Shown here: in pieces, positions 44,510-52,930 of the stretch
Numbering within the stretch: the stretch's first letter is position 1
How the letters are laid out: each line of letters opens with the position of its first letter
NCBI RefSeq assembly: GCF_015350795.1
Contig: NZ_JADKSH010000001.1
Span: 124,461 to 188,460 of the forward strand
Direction of reading: 5' to 3'
Length of the DNA stretch: 64,000 nucleotides
Origin: Microbacterium sp. VKM Ac-2870
Lineage (GTDB): Bacteria; Actinomycetota; Actinomycetes; Actinomycetales; Microbacteriaceae
Notes under the pieces: generated by a model
Seen by the model: the letters and a program-made list of their open reading frames with translations, nothing else
What the model was told of the DNA's origin: nothing
Database searches by the model: none
Position numbers and translations under genes: made by a program

Positions 44510-45625
44510 CTAGTCGTCGACGGGCGCCTTTGCGCGCTGTGTCCGACGCCGCAGCATCCGTCGCACGAGCCACACCACGACTGTCGCGACCAGCACGACC
44601 GCGACCCACGGCAAGAGGAACCCGATCGCTACGACGAGACCGTTCAGCGTGGCGACGAGGCCGTTCCACCCGGCGCCGATGCCGTCGCCGAAGCCCGCCG
44701 GGTTCGCGGCGACGGTGGGGGCCGGCTCGACGAGCGAGACGCTCAGCGTCGACATCTGCACCTGCGACTGCGTCCACGACAGCTGCTGACGAAGTGATTC
44801 GAGCTCCGACTGCCGCTGCGACAAGGCCGACTCCGCGGAGATGAGATCGGCCGTCGACGTGGACTGGCCCATCAGCTCGGTCAGTCGGGCGACGGATGCC
44901 TCCAGCGCCGACACGCGCGCTTGCAGGTCGAGGGTCTCGGTCGTCACGTCGTGGCGGTCGACCTGCGAGGAGGTGACAGTTCCGTACTGGGAGAGGCCGG
45001 CGATCGCGTCGGCGAGGCGGTCTGCGGGCACGCGCACGGTCACCCAGGCGCCCGGCGTCTGCGCAACGACCACGCGGCTGTCGGTCATCGGTTCGACGGG
45101 CGTCCCGGAAGCACCGCCGGTGCTCTGCGACTCGACGTACCCGCCGGCAGCGACAGCCGCGGCGCCCACCGCCTGTGCCGCAGCCGCGGTGTCGTCCACC
45201 TGGACGGTCGCCGATGCTGTCGTCGCGACCTGGCGCTGGGCGCCGGAGCCCGCCGCACTGTCCGCTGCGCCGCTGCCCGACATGCTGGCGCTCTTGCCGT
45301 CGGTCATTCCGAGATCCGCGGCGGGCCCGCCCTCGGCCCGCATCGCGGGCAGCTCAACGGATGCCGTGGTGGAGGCGCTGCGTGAACCCCCGGTCAGCTG
45401 CGGGGCGATCACCGCGGCCACGGCGATCAGCGCGGCGGCCGCGGCGCCACCCATCCAGAAGCGCCCCCGTCGCACCGCGCGCACCCGCGCGCGCTCGGCG
45501 GATTGCCAGTGGGCGGATTGGCGCTGCGCGGAGCGCTCCTCGGCGATACGGGCGAACAGGTTCTGTTCGATCTCGTCGATACGGTCCTGCCCCAGTTCGG
45601 GAAAGGTGGTGCGTTCGGTGTTCAT
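44510..45625 (-). CDS. DUF4349-type membrane protein, probable sigma-factor partner
   Basis: 371 residues. A cytoplasmic N terminus with Arg-rich helices, a membrane helix at about 57-76, a Ser/Gly/Ala-rich extracytoplasmic segment, the conserved DUF4349 core (VTVRVPADRLADAIAGLS and following), a coiled coil (LQARVSALEASVARLTELMG, then SALSQRQSELESLRQQL) and a final membrane helix with an Arg-rich tail. Its ATG overlaps the ECF sigma stop by 4 bp, so it probably acts as that sigma factor's membrane regulator, although no classic anti-sigma zinc motif is seen. Confidence 0.8.
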   Translation of the reverse strand: MNTERTTFPELGQDRIDEIEQNLFARIAEERSAQRQSAHWQSAERARVRAVRRGRFWMGGAAAAALIAVAAVIAPQLTGGSRSASTTASVELPAMRAEGGPAADLGMTDGKSASMSGSGAADSAAGSGAQRQVATTASATVQVDDTAAAAQAVGAAAVAAGGYVESQSTGGASGTPVEPMTDSRVVVAQTPGAWVTVRVPADRLADAIAGLSQYGTVTSSQVDRHDVTTETLDLQARVSALEASVARLTELMGQSTSTADLISAESALSQRQSELESLRQQLSWTQSQVQMSTLSVSLVEPAPTVAANPAGFGDGIGAGWNGLVATLNGLVVAIGFLLPWVAVVLVATVVVWLVRRMLRRRTQRAKAPVDD

Positions 45626-46185
45626 GACCCCTCCGGTGCAATGGTGGTGCGCAGCGCGCTGCGGATGCGGGAGAGACGATTGCGAACGACGCCGTGCGAT
45701 ACGCCGAGGTGTTCCGCGGCTTCCTGGTAGCCGTAGCCCTCGGTGGCGCACAGCCGGAAGATGCTCTGGTCGAGTTCGCTGAACGACGACAGCTCTGCCG
45801 CGATGCGCTCGGCCAGCTGCCCGTCGATCACCTGCCTCTCGACGTCCACCGCAGCCGGAACCGACTCGGCGACCGGTCCGCCGAGGTGGGCGCGATCGCG
45901 TTGCTGGCGGCGGATCCGATTCGCCGCCTGGAACCGGCAGATGGTCACGAGCCAAGGCAGCAGCGACGGGCTCTGCAGCTCCAGCTCCGGCAGCTTGCGC
46001 CAGGCCGCGAGGAAGGTCTCCTGAGTGACATCCTCCGCGTCGTGCGTCGTGGCGACGAGGTCGTGTGCGATCCAGTAGACGGGTCGCACATACGCGCGGT
46101 AGAGCGCGCGGAACGCGGTGTCGCTGCCCGCGGCGGCCGCCGCGACCATCTCCGCGTCCGTGCCGGTACCGGTGTGCTCGATCAT
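45622..46185 (-). CDS. ECF-family RNA polymerase sigma factor
   Basis: 187 residues. Region 2 is VYWIAHDLVATTHDAEDVTQ followed by ETFLAAWRKL (-10 recognition), and region 4 is GYGYQEAAEHLGVSHGVVRN with RLSRIRSALR (-35 recognition). The ATG has GAGGAG very close upstream; a GTG at 46206 is an alternative start. Translationally coupled to the DUF4349 gene. The stimulus is unknown. Confidence 0.88.
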   Translation of the reverse strand: MIEHTGTGTDAEMVAAAAAGSDTAFRALYRAYVRPVYWIAHDLVATTHDAEDVTQETFLAAWRKLPELELQSPSLLPWLVTICRFQAANRIRRQQRDRAHLGGPVAESVPAAVDVERQVIDGQLAERIAAELSSFSELDQSIFRLCATEGYGYQEAAEHLGVSHGVVRNRLSRIRSALRTTIAPEGS

Positions 46186-46256
46186 GGTCTCCTCATCGTC
46201 TCTCACCCGGTAAGTGTCCGCATCGGCCGGATCGTCTCGCCTGCGCCGAGACCCGG

Positions 46257-46262
46257 TATGGT
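46257..46262 (+). promoter_or_regulatory. -10 box of the terC leader
   Basis: TATGGT, placing the transcript start near 46269, exactly where the predicted riboswitch begins. Confidence 0.5.
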
Positions 46263-46269
46263 TGAGCCC

Positions 46270-46393
46270 GCGAGAGGGAGTATCCCAGTCTCGCGCGTCC
46301 GTCATCACGGGCCCCGTCGTCGAGGCCCCGGGCGCGCGCCGCAGCAACGCTGTCGGGGGAGAGACTTTCGACGTTTCGTCATCCCTCGAAAGG
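46270..46393 (+). ncRNA. Probable Mn2+ riboswitch (yybP-ykoY class) before terC
   Basis: GCGAGA (46270-46275) pairs with TCTCGC (46289-46294), enclosing GGGAGTATCCC (46276-46286), which matches the conserved L1 element of the yybP-ykoY class. The second conserved block appears as CGTCATCACGGGCC (46300-46313). At the end, CTTTCGA (46365-46371) pairs with TCGAAAG (46386-46392), hiding the GAAAGG ribosome site of terC, a plausible translational expression platform. TerC/UPF0016-type genes are classic partners of this Mn2+ sensor. Confidence 0.72.
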
Positions 46394-46398
46394 CCTCC

Positions 46399-47397
46399 AT
46401 GGACCTGCCCCTCTGGTTCGAGATCGGCTCGCTCGTCGTTCTGGTGCTCATCCTCGTCGCCGATCTGGCGTTGATCGTGAAGCGCCCGCACATCCCCTCG
46501 CCGCGGGAGTCGAGCCTCTGGGTCGGGTTCTACGTACTGCTGGCGCTGATCTTCGCGGGTCTGATGTGGTTCTTCGCGGGCGGGGAGTACGCCGGACAGT
46601 TCGTCGCCGGCTGGCTGACCGAGTACAGCCTCTCGATCGACAACCTCTTCGTCTTCGTGCTGATCATGGGTCAGTTCGCGGTACCACGTCGGTATCAGCA
46701 GAAGGTGCTGATGGTCGGCATCATCATCGCGTTGGTGCTTCGCGGTCTGTTCATCCTCGCCGGGGCGGCGATCATCGAGCAGTACAGCTGGGTCTTCTAC
46801 CTCTTCGGCGCCTTCTTGGTCTATACCGCCTGGAAGCAGGCGTTCCCCGCCGCCGATCACGAAGACGACGTCAAGAAGGAATCGTTCGTCGTGCGGCTGC
46901 TCCGGCGCACGGTCGACATCAGCGACGACTACGACGGACCGAAGGTGCGCACGGTGGTGGGTGGCAAGCGGATGTTCACGCCCATGATCATCGTGTTCGT
47001 GGCGATCGGAATGACCGACCTGCTGTTCGCCCTCGACTCGATTCCGGCGATCTTCGGAATCACCCAGAGCGCGTTCATCGTCTTCACCGCGAACATCTTC
47101 GCGCTGATGGGGCTCCGCCAGCTCTACTTCCTGCTCGGCGACCTGCTCGACCGCCTAAAGTACCTGCACTACGGGATCGCCTTCATCCTCGCGTTCATCG
47201 GTGTGAAGCTGATCGCCCACGCGATGCACGAGAACGAACTGCCGTTCATCAACGGCGGACAGCACATCGAGTGGGCGCCCGACATCTCGACGTTGATGTC
47301 GCTCGCGGTGATCGTCGTTTCGATGGTCGTCGCCACGGGCGCCAGCCTGATCTCGGCGCGCAGGGAGCGGCGAGTGGGCTCCGGGACCGGGCTCTGA
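46399..47397 (+). CDS. TerC-family membrane protein, probable Mn2+ exporter
   Basis: 332 residues with about nine membrane helices. The TerC signatures are LTEYSLSIDNLFVFVLI and MTDLLFALDSIPAIFGIT, each carrying acidic residues in the membrane (SIDN and ALDSIP), thought to bind metal, with TANIFALMGLRQLYFLLG. ATG 46399 is chosen after GAAAGG; longer frames run through the riboswitch. Members of this family (MeeF/MeeY) export Mn2+ and help metalate secreted proteins, fitting the upstream riboswitch. Confidence 0.9.
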   Translation: MDLPLWFEIGSLVVLVLILVADLALIVKRPHIPSPRESSLWVGFYVLLALIFAGLMWFFAGGEYAGQFVAGWLTEYSLSIDNLFVFVLIMGQFAVPRRYQQKVLMVGIIIALVLRGLFILAGAAIIEQYSWVFYLFGAFLVYTAWKQAFPAADHEDDVKKESFVVRLLRRTVDISDDYDGPKVRTVVGGKRMFTPMIIVFVAIGMTDLLFALDSIPAIFGITQSAFIVFTANIFALMGLRQLYFLLGDLLDRLKYLHYGIAFILAFIGVKLIAHAMHENELPFINGGQHIEWAPDISTLMSLAVIVVSMVVATGASLISARRERRVGSGTGL

Positions 47398-47435
47398 CGA
47401 TCCGTCGGCGATCCGCGCGGTGCTATTCTGAGGCC

Positions 47436-47486
47436 GTGCGGATCGCTCGCCTTCTCCTTAGCGGCCGCGACGAGACCTCGTTCTGA
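47436..47486 (+). CDS. leuL: Leucine leader peptide (leuCD attenuator)
   Basis: A 16-codon frame, GTG to TGA, encoding [16 protein letters not shown] with three consecutive leucine codons (CTT CTC CTT, 47451-47459). TATTCT (47424-47429) ends 6 nt before the GTG, so the peptide is translated from a leaderless transcript. It precedes leuC by 61 nt and overlaps the attenuator hairpin. Length, leucine run and place are those of an attenuation leader peptide. Expression is inferred. Confidence 0.75.
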   Translation: MRIARLLLSGRDETSF

Positions 47487-47543
47487 GCCCTCTCTCGTCG
47501 CGGAGTCCGTTGCGGGCTTGATCCTCTTATCTGGAGAACGAGA
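47465..47543 (+). promoter_or_regulatory. leuC attenuator with alternative pairings
   Basis: CCGCGACGAGA (47465-47475) and TCTCGTCGCGG (47493-47503) make a perfect 11-bp stem. The loop segment CTCGTTCT (47477-47484) is fully complementary to AGAACGAG (47535-47542), and TCTCGT (47493-47498) to ACGAGA (47538-47543). Both of these alternatives reach the leuC ribosome site (GGAG, 47533-47536). There is no clear T-run terminator, so translational control is more likely than termination. Confidence 0.65.
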
Positions 47544-47547
47544 CAGC

Positions 47548-48993
47548 ATGAGCACCACGATTTCCGACCGTCCGCGAACGCTGGCCGAGAAGGTCTGGGA
47601 CGACCATCTCGTCGTCAAGGGCGAGAACGGCGAGCCCGACCTGATCTACATCGATCTGCACCTCGTCCACGAGGTGACCAGCCCGCAGGCCTTCGACGGT
47701 CTCCGCGCCGAGGGCCGGCCCGTCCGGCGGCTCGATCTCACGATCGCCACGGAAGACCACAACACGCCGACGCTCGACATCGACAAGCCGATCGCCGATC
47801 TGACCAGCCGCACGCAGATCGAAACCCTCCGCCGCAACGCCGCCGAGTTCGACGTGCGACTGCACTCGCTCGGCGACAAAGAGCAGGGCATCGTGCACGT
47901 CGTCGGACCGCAGCTGGGGTTGACCATGCCGGGAATCACCGTGGTGTGCGGCGACAGCCACACCTCCACTCACGGTGCGTTCGGGGCGATGGCTTTCGGC
48001 ATCGGCACCAGCGAGGTCGAGCATGTGCTCGCGACGCAGACGTTGCCTCTGAAGCCGTTCAAGACCATGGCCATCACGGTCGAGGGCGAGCTGAAGCCCG
48101 GCGTGACCGCGAAGGACATCATCCTCGCGATCATCGCCAAGATCGGCGCCAACGGGGGCCAGGGCTACGTTCTGGAGTTCCGTGGCAGCGCGATCCGCTC
48201 GCTCTCCATGGAGGGCCGGATGACCATGTGCAACATGTCGATCGAGGCCGGCGCGCGCGCGGGCATGATCGCCCCGGACGAGACCACGTTCGCCTATGTC
48301 AAGGACAAGCCGCACGCGCCGCAGGGTCAAGACTGGGACGACGCGGTGGCCTACTGGCGCACGCTGCCGAGCGACGAAGGCGCCGTCTACGACGCCGAAG
48401 TCTTCCTCGACGCCGCCGAGCTCGAGCCGTTCGTGACCTGGGGCACGAACCCCGGTCAGGGCGTCTCGCTGTCGGATGTCGTCCCCGACCCGGCATCCTT
48501 CGCCGACCCGAACGAGCGCGCCGCCGCTGAGCGTGCACTCCAATACATGGACCTGCGCGCCGGCACCCCGCTCAAAGAGGTGCCGGTCGACGCCGTCTTC
48601 ATGGGGTCGTGCACCAACAGCCGTATCGAGGACCTGCGCGCCTTCGCGTCCGTCATCGAGGGCCGCCAGAAGGCGGACAACATCCGGGTCATGGTCGTCC
48701 CGGGCTCGGCTCGCGTGCGCCTGGAGGCGGAGGCGGAAGGGCTCGACAAGGTGTTCACCGCGTTCGGCGCCGAGTGGCGCTTCGCGGGCTGCTCGATGTG
48801 CCTGGGGATGAACCCCGATCAGCTCGCTCCGGGGGAGCGGTGCGCTTCAACGAGCAATCGCAACTTCGAGGGGCGCCAGGGCAAGGGCGGCCGCACCCAC
48901 CTCGTGTCGCCGCTGGTGGCTGCGGCGACCGCTGTGCTCGGGCGTCTCGCCAGCCCGTCCGATCTGCCCGCTGTCGAGAAGGTCGGAGCCTGA
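47548..48993 (+). CDS. leuC: 3-isopropylmalate dehydratase, large subunit
   Basis: Aconitase-family Fe-S isomerase subunit (481 residues) of leucine synthesis. Cluster cysteines are in [13 protein letters not shown] and [10 protein letters not shown], the substrate region in [17 protein letters not shown] 47548 follows GGAG by 11 nt and is preferred over ATG-less extension upstream in the leader. leuD begins 1 bp after the stop. Controlled by the leucine leader upstream. Confidence 0.97.
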   Translation: MSTTISDRPRTLAEKVWDDHLVVKGENGEPDLIYIDLHLVHEVTSPQAFDGLRAEGRPVRRLDLTIATEDHNTPTLDIDKPIADLTSRTQIETLRRNAAEFDVRLHSLGDKEQGIVHVVGPQLGLTMPGITVVCGDSHTSTHGAFGAMAFGIGTSEVEHVLATQTLPLKPFKTMAITVEGELKPGVTAKDIILAIIAKIGANGGQGYVLEFRGSAIRSLSMEGRMTMCNMSIEAGARAGMIAPDETTFAYVKDKPHAPQGQDWDDAVAYWRTLPSDEGAVYDAEVFLDAAELEPFVTWGTNPGQGVSLSDVVPDPASFADPNERAAAERALQYMDLRAGTPLKEVPVDAVFMGSCTNSRIEDLRAFASVIEGRQKADNIRVMVVPGSARVRLEAEAEGLDKVFTAFGAEWRFAGCSMCLGMNPDQLAPGERCASTSNRNFEGRQGKGGRTHLVSPLVAAATAVLGRLASPSDLPAVEKVGA

Positions 48994-48994
48994 C

Positions 48995-49591
48995 ATGGAG
49001 AAGTTCGCCACCCACACCGGCGTCGCCGCGGCGCTGAAGCGCTCAGCCGTCGACACCGACCAGATCATCCCCGCTGTCTACCTGAAGCGTGTCACCAAGA
49101 CCGGTTTCGAAGACGCGCTGTTCGCGAACTGGCGTCAGGACCCGGACTTCGTTCTCAACCAGCCCGCCTTCGCGGGGGCGTCGATCCTCGTCGCCGGGGC
49201 TGACTTCGGCACGGGCTCCAGTCGCGAGCATGCCGTCTGGGCCCTGCGTGACTTTGGTTTCCAGGTGGTTCTCAGCCCGAAGTTCGCCGACATCTTCCGG
49301 GGCAATGCGGGCAAGCAAGGGCTCGTGACCGGTGTGATCGGCGAAGACGACCTCGAGGCGATCTGGGCGGCCATCGACGCGCAACCGGGCATCGAGATGA
49401 CTGTCGATCTGCATGAGCGCACCGCCGTCCTCGGCGAACTCCGGGTCGCGTTCGACATCGACGATTACACTAGGTGGAGGCTCCTCGAAGGTCTCGATGA
49501 CATCGGGCTGACGCTGCGCAACGAGGACAAGATCGCGCAGTTCGAGGCGCGCCGCGAGGCGTGGCGCCCGCGGACGCTCCCCGTTCGCTAG
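48995..49591 (+). CDS. leuD: 3-isopropylmalate dehydratase, small subunit
   Basis: 198 residues, the swivelling domain partner of Leu[20 protein letters not shown] and the [17 protein letters not shown] signature identify it. It starts 1 bp after leuC and is the normal length. The next gene, murA, follows after 72 bp and may be read from the same transcript. Confidence 0.96.
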   Translation: MEKFATHTGVAAALKRSAVDTDQIIPAVYLKRVTKTGFEDALFANWRQDPDFVLNQPAFAGASILVAGADFGTGSSREHAVWALRDFGFQVVLSPKFADIFRGNAGKQGLVTGVIGEDDLEAIWAAIDAQPGIEMTVDLHERTAVLGELRVAFDIDDYTRWRLLEGLDDIGLTLRNEDKIAQFEARREAWRPRTLPVR

Positions 49592-49663
49592 GACGGACCG
49601 CCCCACACGGGCGGTTCCCGTCTTCGATTTCCCGTCCTCGACACACACTGTGAGGTCCGATCC

Positions 49664-51022
49664 ATGAACACCCTCTTGAGCGCTTCGGCGTCGACACCGG
49701 CAGAAGGCGAGGGCTCGGTCCTCGAGATCCGCGGCGGACGACCGCTGAGCGGACGGGTCGAGGTGAAGGGTGCCAAGAACCTCGCGACGAAGGCGATGGT
49801 CGCGGCCCTCCTCGGTGAGACGGAGAGCGTTCTGCGGGATGTGCCCGATATCAGCGACGTGAAGGTCGTCCGTTCGCTCCTCGAAGTGCACGGCGTGACC
49901 GTGACAGACGACGGCGAAGGCGCTCTGCGGCTGGATCCTCGCGGTGCGGTCTCCGCTCACATGGAGGAGATCGACGCGCATGCCGGTGCGTCTCGCATCC
50001 CGATCCTCTTCTGCGGGCCTCTCCTGCATCTGCTCGGGCAGGCCTTCATCCCCGACCTCGGTGGATGCCGCATCGGCGACCGTCCGATCGACTTCCACCT
50101 CGACGCCCTCCGCGCCTTCGGTGCGACCGTCGACAAGCTCCCCAGCGGAATCCGTCTCTCGGCCCCTGACGGGTTGCGCGGAGCGAACATCGCTCTGCCG
50201 TACCCCAGCGTGGGTGCGACCGAGCAGGTCTTGCTGACGGCCGTTCGCGCCAAGGGCACCACGGAGCTGCGCAACGCCGCGATCGAGCCCGAGATCATGG
50301 ATCTGATCGCTGTGCTGCAGAAGATGGGCGCGATCATCTCCTACGAGCCGAACCGCGTCATCTTCATCGAGGGCGTCGACTCGCTGCGCGGGTACGACCA
50401 TCGCAGCATCTTCGACCGCAACGAGGCCGCGTCGTGGGCATGCGCCGCGCTCGCGACCGACGGTGACATCTACGTCGGCGGCGCGAAGCAGCAGGAGATG
50501 CTGACCTTCCTCAACGTGTTCCGCAAGGCCGGCGGCGACTTCGACATCTACGAGGACGGCATCCGGTTCCGCCGCGGCGGGGCGCTGCGTCCGGTCATGG
50601 TCGAAACCGATGTCCACCCCGGCTTCATGACCGACTGGCAGCAGCCGCTCATCGTCGCACTCACGCAGGCCGAAGGCGTGTCTACGGTGCACGAGACGGT
50701 GTACGAGAACCGACTGGGCTTCACGCAGGCTCTCAACAAGATGGGCGCGAACATCGTCGTGCACGCCGAGGGACTTGCCAGCCCCGACCGCCGTGTACCC
50801 CGGCGTGCTCTCGAGCAGGCCGCCGTCATCACCGGTCCGACGCCGCTGCATGGCGCCGAGGTGGTCGTGCCCGACCTTCGCGGCGGTTACAGCTACGTCA
50901 TCGCCGCGCTTGCCGCGGAGGGAACCTCGCGGGTCTCGGGCGTCGACATCATCCGGCGCGGATACGAGAAGTTCTTCGAGAAGCTCACCGCGCTCGGCGC
51001 CGACTTCGACGTCGTCGGATGA
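49664..51022 (+). CDS. murA: UDP-N-acetylglucosamine 1-carboxyvinyltransferase
   Basis: First committed enzyme of peptidoglycan synthesis (452 residues), transferring enolpyruvate from PEP. KGAKNLATKAMVAALLGET near the N terminus holds the Lys-Asn pair, and the fosfomycin-reactive Cys lies in LGGCRIGDRPIDFHL. Later PEP-site region YPSVGATEQVLL. The N terminus is about 25 residues longer than in enterobacterial MurA. It overlaps the plsC start by 4 bp. Confidence 0.95.
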   Translation: MNTLLSASASTPAEGEGSVLEIRGGRPLSGRVEVKGAKNLATKAMVAALLGETESVLRDVPDISDVKVVRSLLEVHGVTVTDDGEGALRLDPRGAVSAHMEEIDAHAGASRIPILFCGPLLHLLGQAFIPDLGGCRIGDRPIDFHLDALRAFGATVDKLPSGIRLSAPDGLRGANIALPYPSVGATEQVLLTAVRAKGTTELRNAAIEPEIMDLIAVLQKMGAIISYEPNRVIFIEGVDSLRGYDHRSIFDRNEAASWACAALATDGDIYVGGAKQQEMLTFLNVFRKAGGDFDIYEDGIRFRRGGALRPVMVETDVHPGFMTDWQQPLIVALTQAEGVSTVHETVYENRLGFTQALNKMGANIVVHAEGLASPDRRVPRRALEQAAVITGPTPLHGAEVVVPDLRGGYSYVIAALAAEGTSRVSGVDIIRRGYEKFFEKLTALGADFDVVG

Positions 51023-51804
51023 CCGACGTGGTCCCTCCTGCTCGCCGTCGCGCCTCGCCGGAGAAGACCCGGCCGACGGTGTTCTGGCCGCTCGCGGCGA
51101 TCATCGTCCCCGCCGTGGGCTGGTTTGCGAAGATCGAGGTCAGCGGGGCCGAGAACGTGCCCATCGAGGGTCCCTACGTCATCGCACCGAACCACTACAG
51201 CGAGTTCGACCCGCTGATCGTGGCGGTGGCGACGTGGCGCGTCGGTCGCGCCCCCCGCTTCATGGCCAAAGAGAGCCTGTTCCGGGTGCCGGTGCTGGGG
51301 GCTGCGCTGCGGGCGACGGGCATGGTTCCCGTGGCCCGCGCATCATCGTCCGCCTCGGCCAAACAGACGCTCCAGCAGTCCGAAGACCTGGTCACCCACG
51401 GTCGGGGCGTGATCGTCTATCCCGAAGGATCGCTCACGCGTGATCCGGAGATGTGGCCGATGCGCGGCAAAACGGGCGCTGTACGTCTCGCGCTGGCGTC
51501 CGGTGAGGCGATCCCGGTGATTCCGGCCGCCACGTGGGGCGTGCAGCAGATTCTGCCCCGCTACGGAAAGCTGCGCTTCTGGCCGCCGCGTCGTCGAGTG
51601 CGCGTGGTTTTCGGTCCGGCCACCGATCTGTCGGCCTATGCCGGCGCTGGCGCGAAGGGGTCGGCGAACCTCATCGCCGCCACGGACGCCGTGATGGCGG
51701 ATGTGGCGGCGCTGCTCGGAGACTTGCGCGGTGAACAGGCTCCCGCTGAGCGGTGGAATCCGGCAGCTCACGGGCAGAACGAGACGGGTCGCCTTGAGTC
51801 GTAG
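51019..51804 (+). CDS. plsC: 1-acyl-glycerol-3-phosphate acyltransferase (PlsC)
   Basis: 261 residues, membrane-associated acyltransferase of phosphatidate synthesis. The catalytic NHYSEFD (NHxxxxD) and the later YPEGSLT (EGS/T) blocks are in place, with one hydrophobic helix at about residues 21-38. ATG overlaps the murA stop. It precedes gpsA, which makes the glycerol 3-phosphate that this pathway acylates. Confidence 0.92.
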   Translation: MTDVVPPARRRASPEKTRPTVFWPLAAIIVPAVGWFAKIEVSGAENVPIEGPYVIAPNHYSEFDPLIVAVATWRVGRAPRFMAKESLFRVPVLGAALRATGMVPVARASSSASAKQTLQQSEDLVTHGRGVIVYPEGSLTRDPEMWPMRGKTGAVRLALASGEAIPVIPAATWGVQQILPRYGKLRFWPPRRRVRVVFGPATDLSAYAGAGAKGSANLIAATDAVMADVAALLGDLRGEQAPAERWNPAAHGQNETGRLES

Positions 51805-51817
51805 AGGCGAGACCGCG

Positions 51818-52930
51818 ATGCCTCGTGTCGCCGTGATCGGCGCGGGCAGCTGGGGAACGACGTTCGGCAAAGTGCTCGCCGACGGTGGGGCCCACGTGGT
51901 CATGTGGGCGCGCCGCGCGGAGCTGGCTCAGGAGATTCAGGAGGGGCACCGCAACAGCGAGTACCTCCCCGGAATCAACCTGCCCCGCACCATGTCGGCC
52001 ACTTCCCACCTGTCCGAGGCCCTCGACGGCGCCTCCCAGGTGTATCTGGCGATCTCGAGCCAGGCGCTGAGACAGAACCTCAAGGCCGTGCGCCCACTGA
52101 TCGCCGACAGCGATGCCGCCGTCGTGTCGCTGATGAAGGGCGTCGAAAAGCGCACCGGTCTGCGGATGAGTCAGGTGATCGAGCAGGAGTTGCGTTGCGA
52201 TCCTTCGCGCATCGCCGTCGCCTCCGGACCGAACCTCGCGCTCGAGATCGCACGTGAACAGCCGACGGCGGCCGTGATCTCGTCGACGAGCCGGGAGACG
52301 GCGGAGGCGGTCGCGCGGCGGGCGCGCAACGACTACTTCCGCACCTTCGTGAACACCGACGTCATCGGCACGGAGTTCGGCGGGGTGCTCAAGAACCTGA
52401 TTGCGGTAGCGATCGGGATCGTCGACGGTGTCGGGTACGGCGAGAACACGAAAGCGTCGATCATCACTCGCGGTCTCGTCGAGATGACGGATTTCGCCGT
52501 CGCGCAGGGTGCCCAGCCCGAGACGCTCCAGGGACTCGCAGGCCTCGGCGACCTCATCGCGACGTGTCAGTCGCCTCTCAGCCGCAACAACACCGCCGGA
52601 CGCTTGCTCGGCCAGGGATACAGCTTCCAAGACGTCGTGAAGCAGATGAATCAGACGGCCGAAGGCCTGGCATCCGTCGCCCCTGTCCTGCAGCTCGCGC
52701 GCGCATCAGGCGTGCAGATGCCCATCGTGGAGCAGGTCAAGATGGTGCTGGACGGAACGATGAACCCGCGCGACATCGCGCCCCACCTGACCACCGATGA
52801 CGACAAGCCCACCGGCGAGAGGACCCAGCATGGACAAAGCGGTAGTGGCGGTGCTCTTCGGCGGGCGTTCCAGCGAGCATTCGATCAGTTCCGCAACGGC
52901 GGGGGGAGTGCTGCGGGCGATCGACCGTGA
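51818..52930 (+). CDS. gpsA: Glycerol-3-phosphate dehydrogenase [NAD(P)+]
   Basis: 370 residues making sn-glycerol 3-phosphate from dihydroxyacetone phosphate. VIGAGSWGTTFGKVLADGG binds the nucleotide, LMKGVE and GPNLALEIA line the pocket, and KNLIAVAIGIVDG holds the catalytic Lys. ATG 51818 is 13 bp after the plsC stop (TTG 51794 is an alternative). The last 33 codons, a Ser/Gly/Arg-rich tail beyond the normal fold, overlap the ddl start by 101 bp in another frame, an unusually long overlap. Confidence 0.93.
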   Translation: MPRVAVIGAGSWGTTFGKVLADGGAHVVMWARRAELAQEIQEGHRNSEYLPGINLPRTMSATSHLSEALDGASQVYLAISSQALRQNLKAVRPLIADSDAAVVSLMKGVEKRTGLRMSQVIEQELRCDPSRIAVASGPNLALEIAREQPTAAVISSTSRETAEAVARRARNDYFRTFVNTDVIGTEFGGVLKNLIAVAIGIVDGVGYGENTKASIITRGLVEMTDFAVAQGAQPETLQGLAGLGDLIATCQSPLSRNNTAGRLLGQGYSFQDVVKQMNQTAEGLASVAPVLQLARASGVQMPIVEQVKMVLDGTMNPRDIAPHLTTDDDKPTGERTQHGQSGSGGALRRAFQRAFDQFRNGGGSAAGDRP

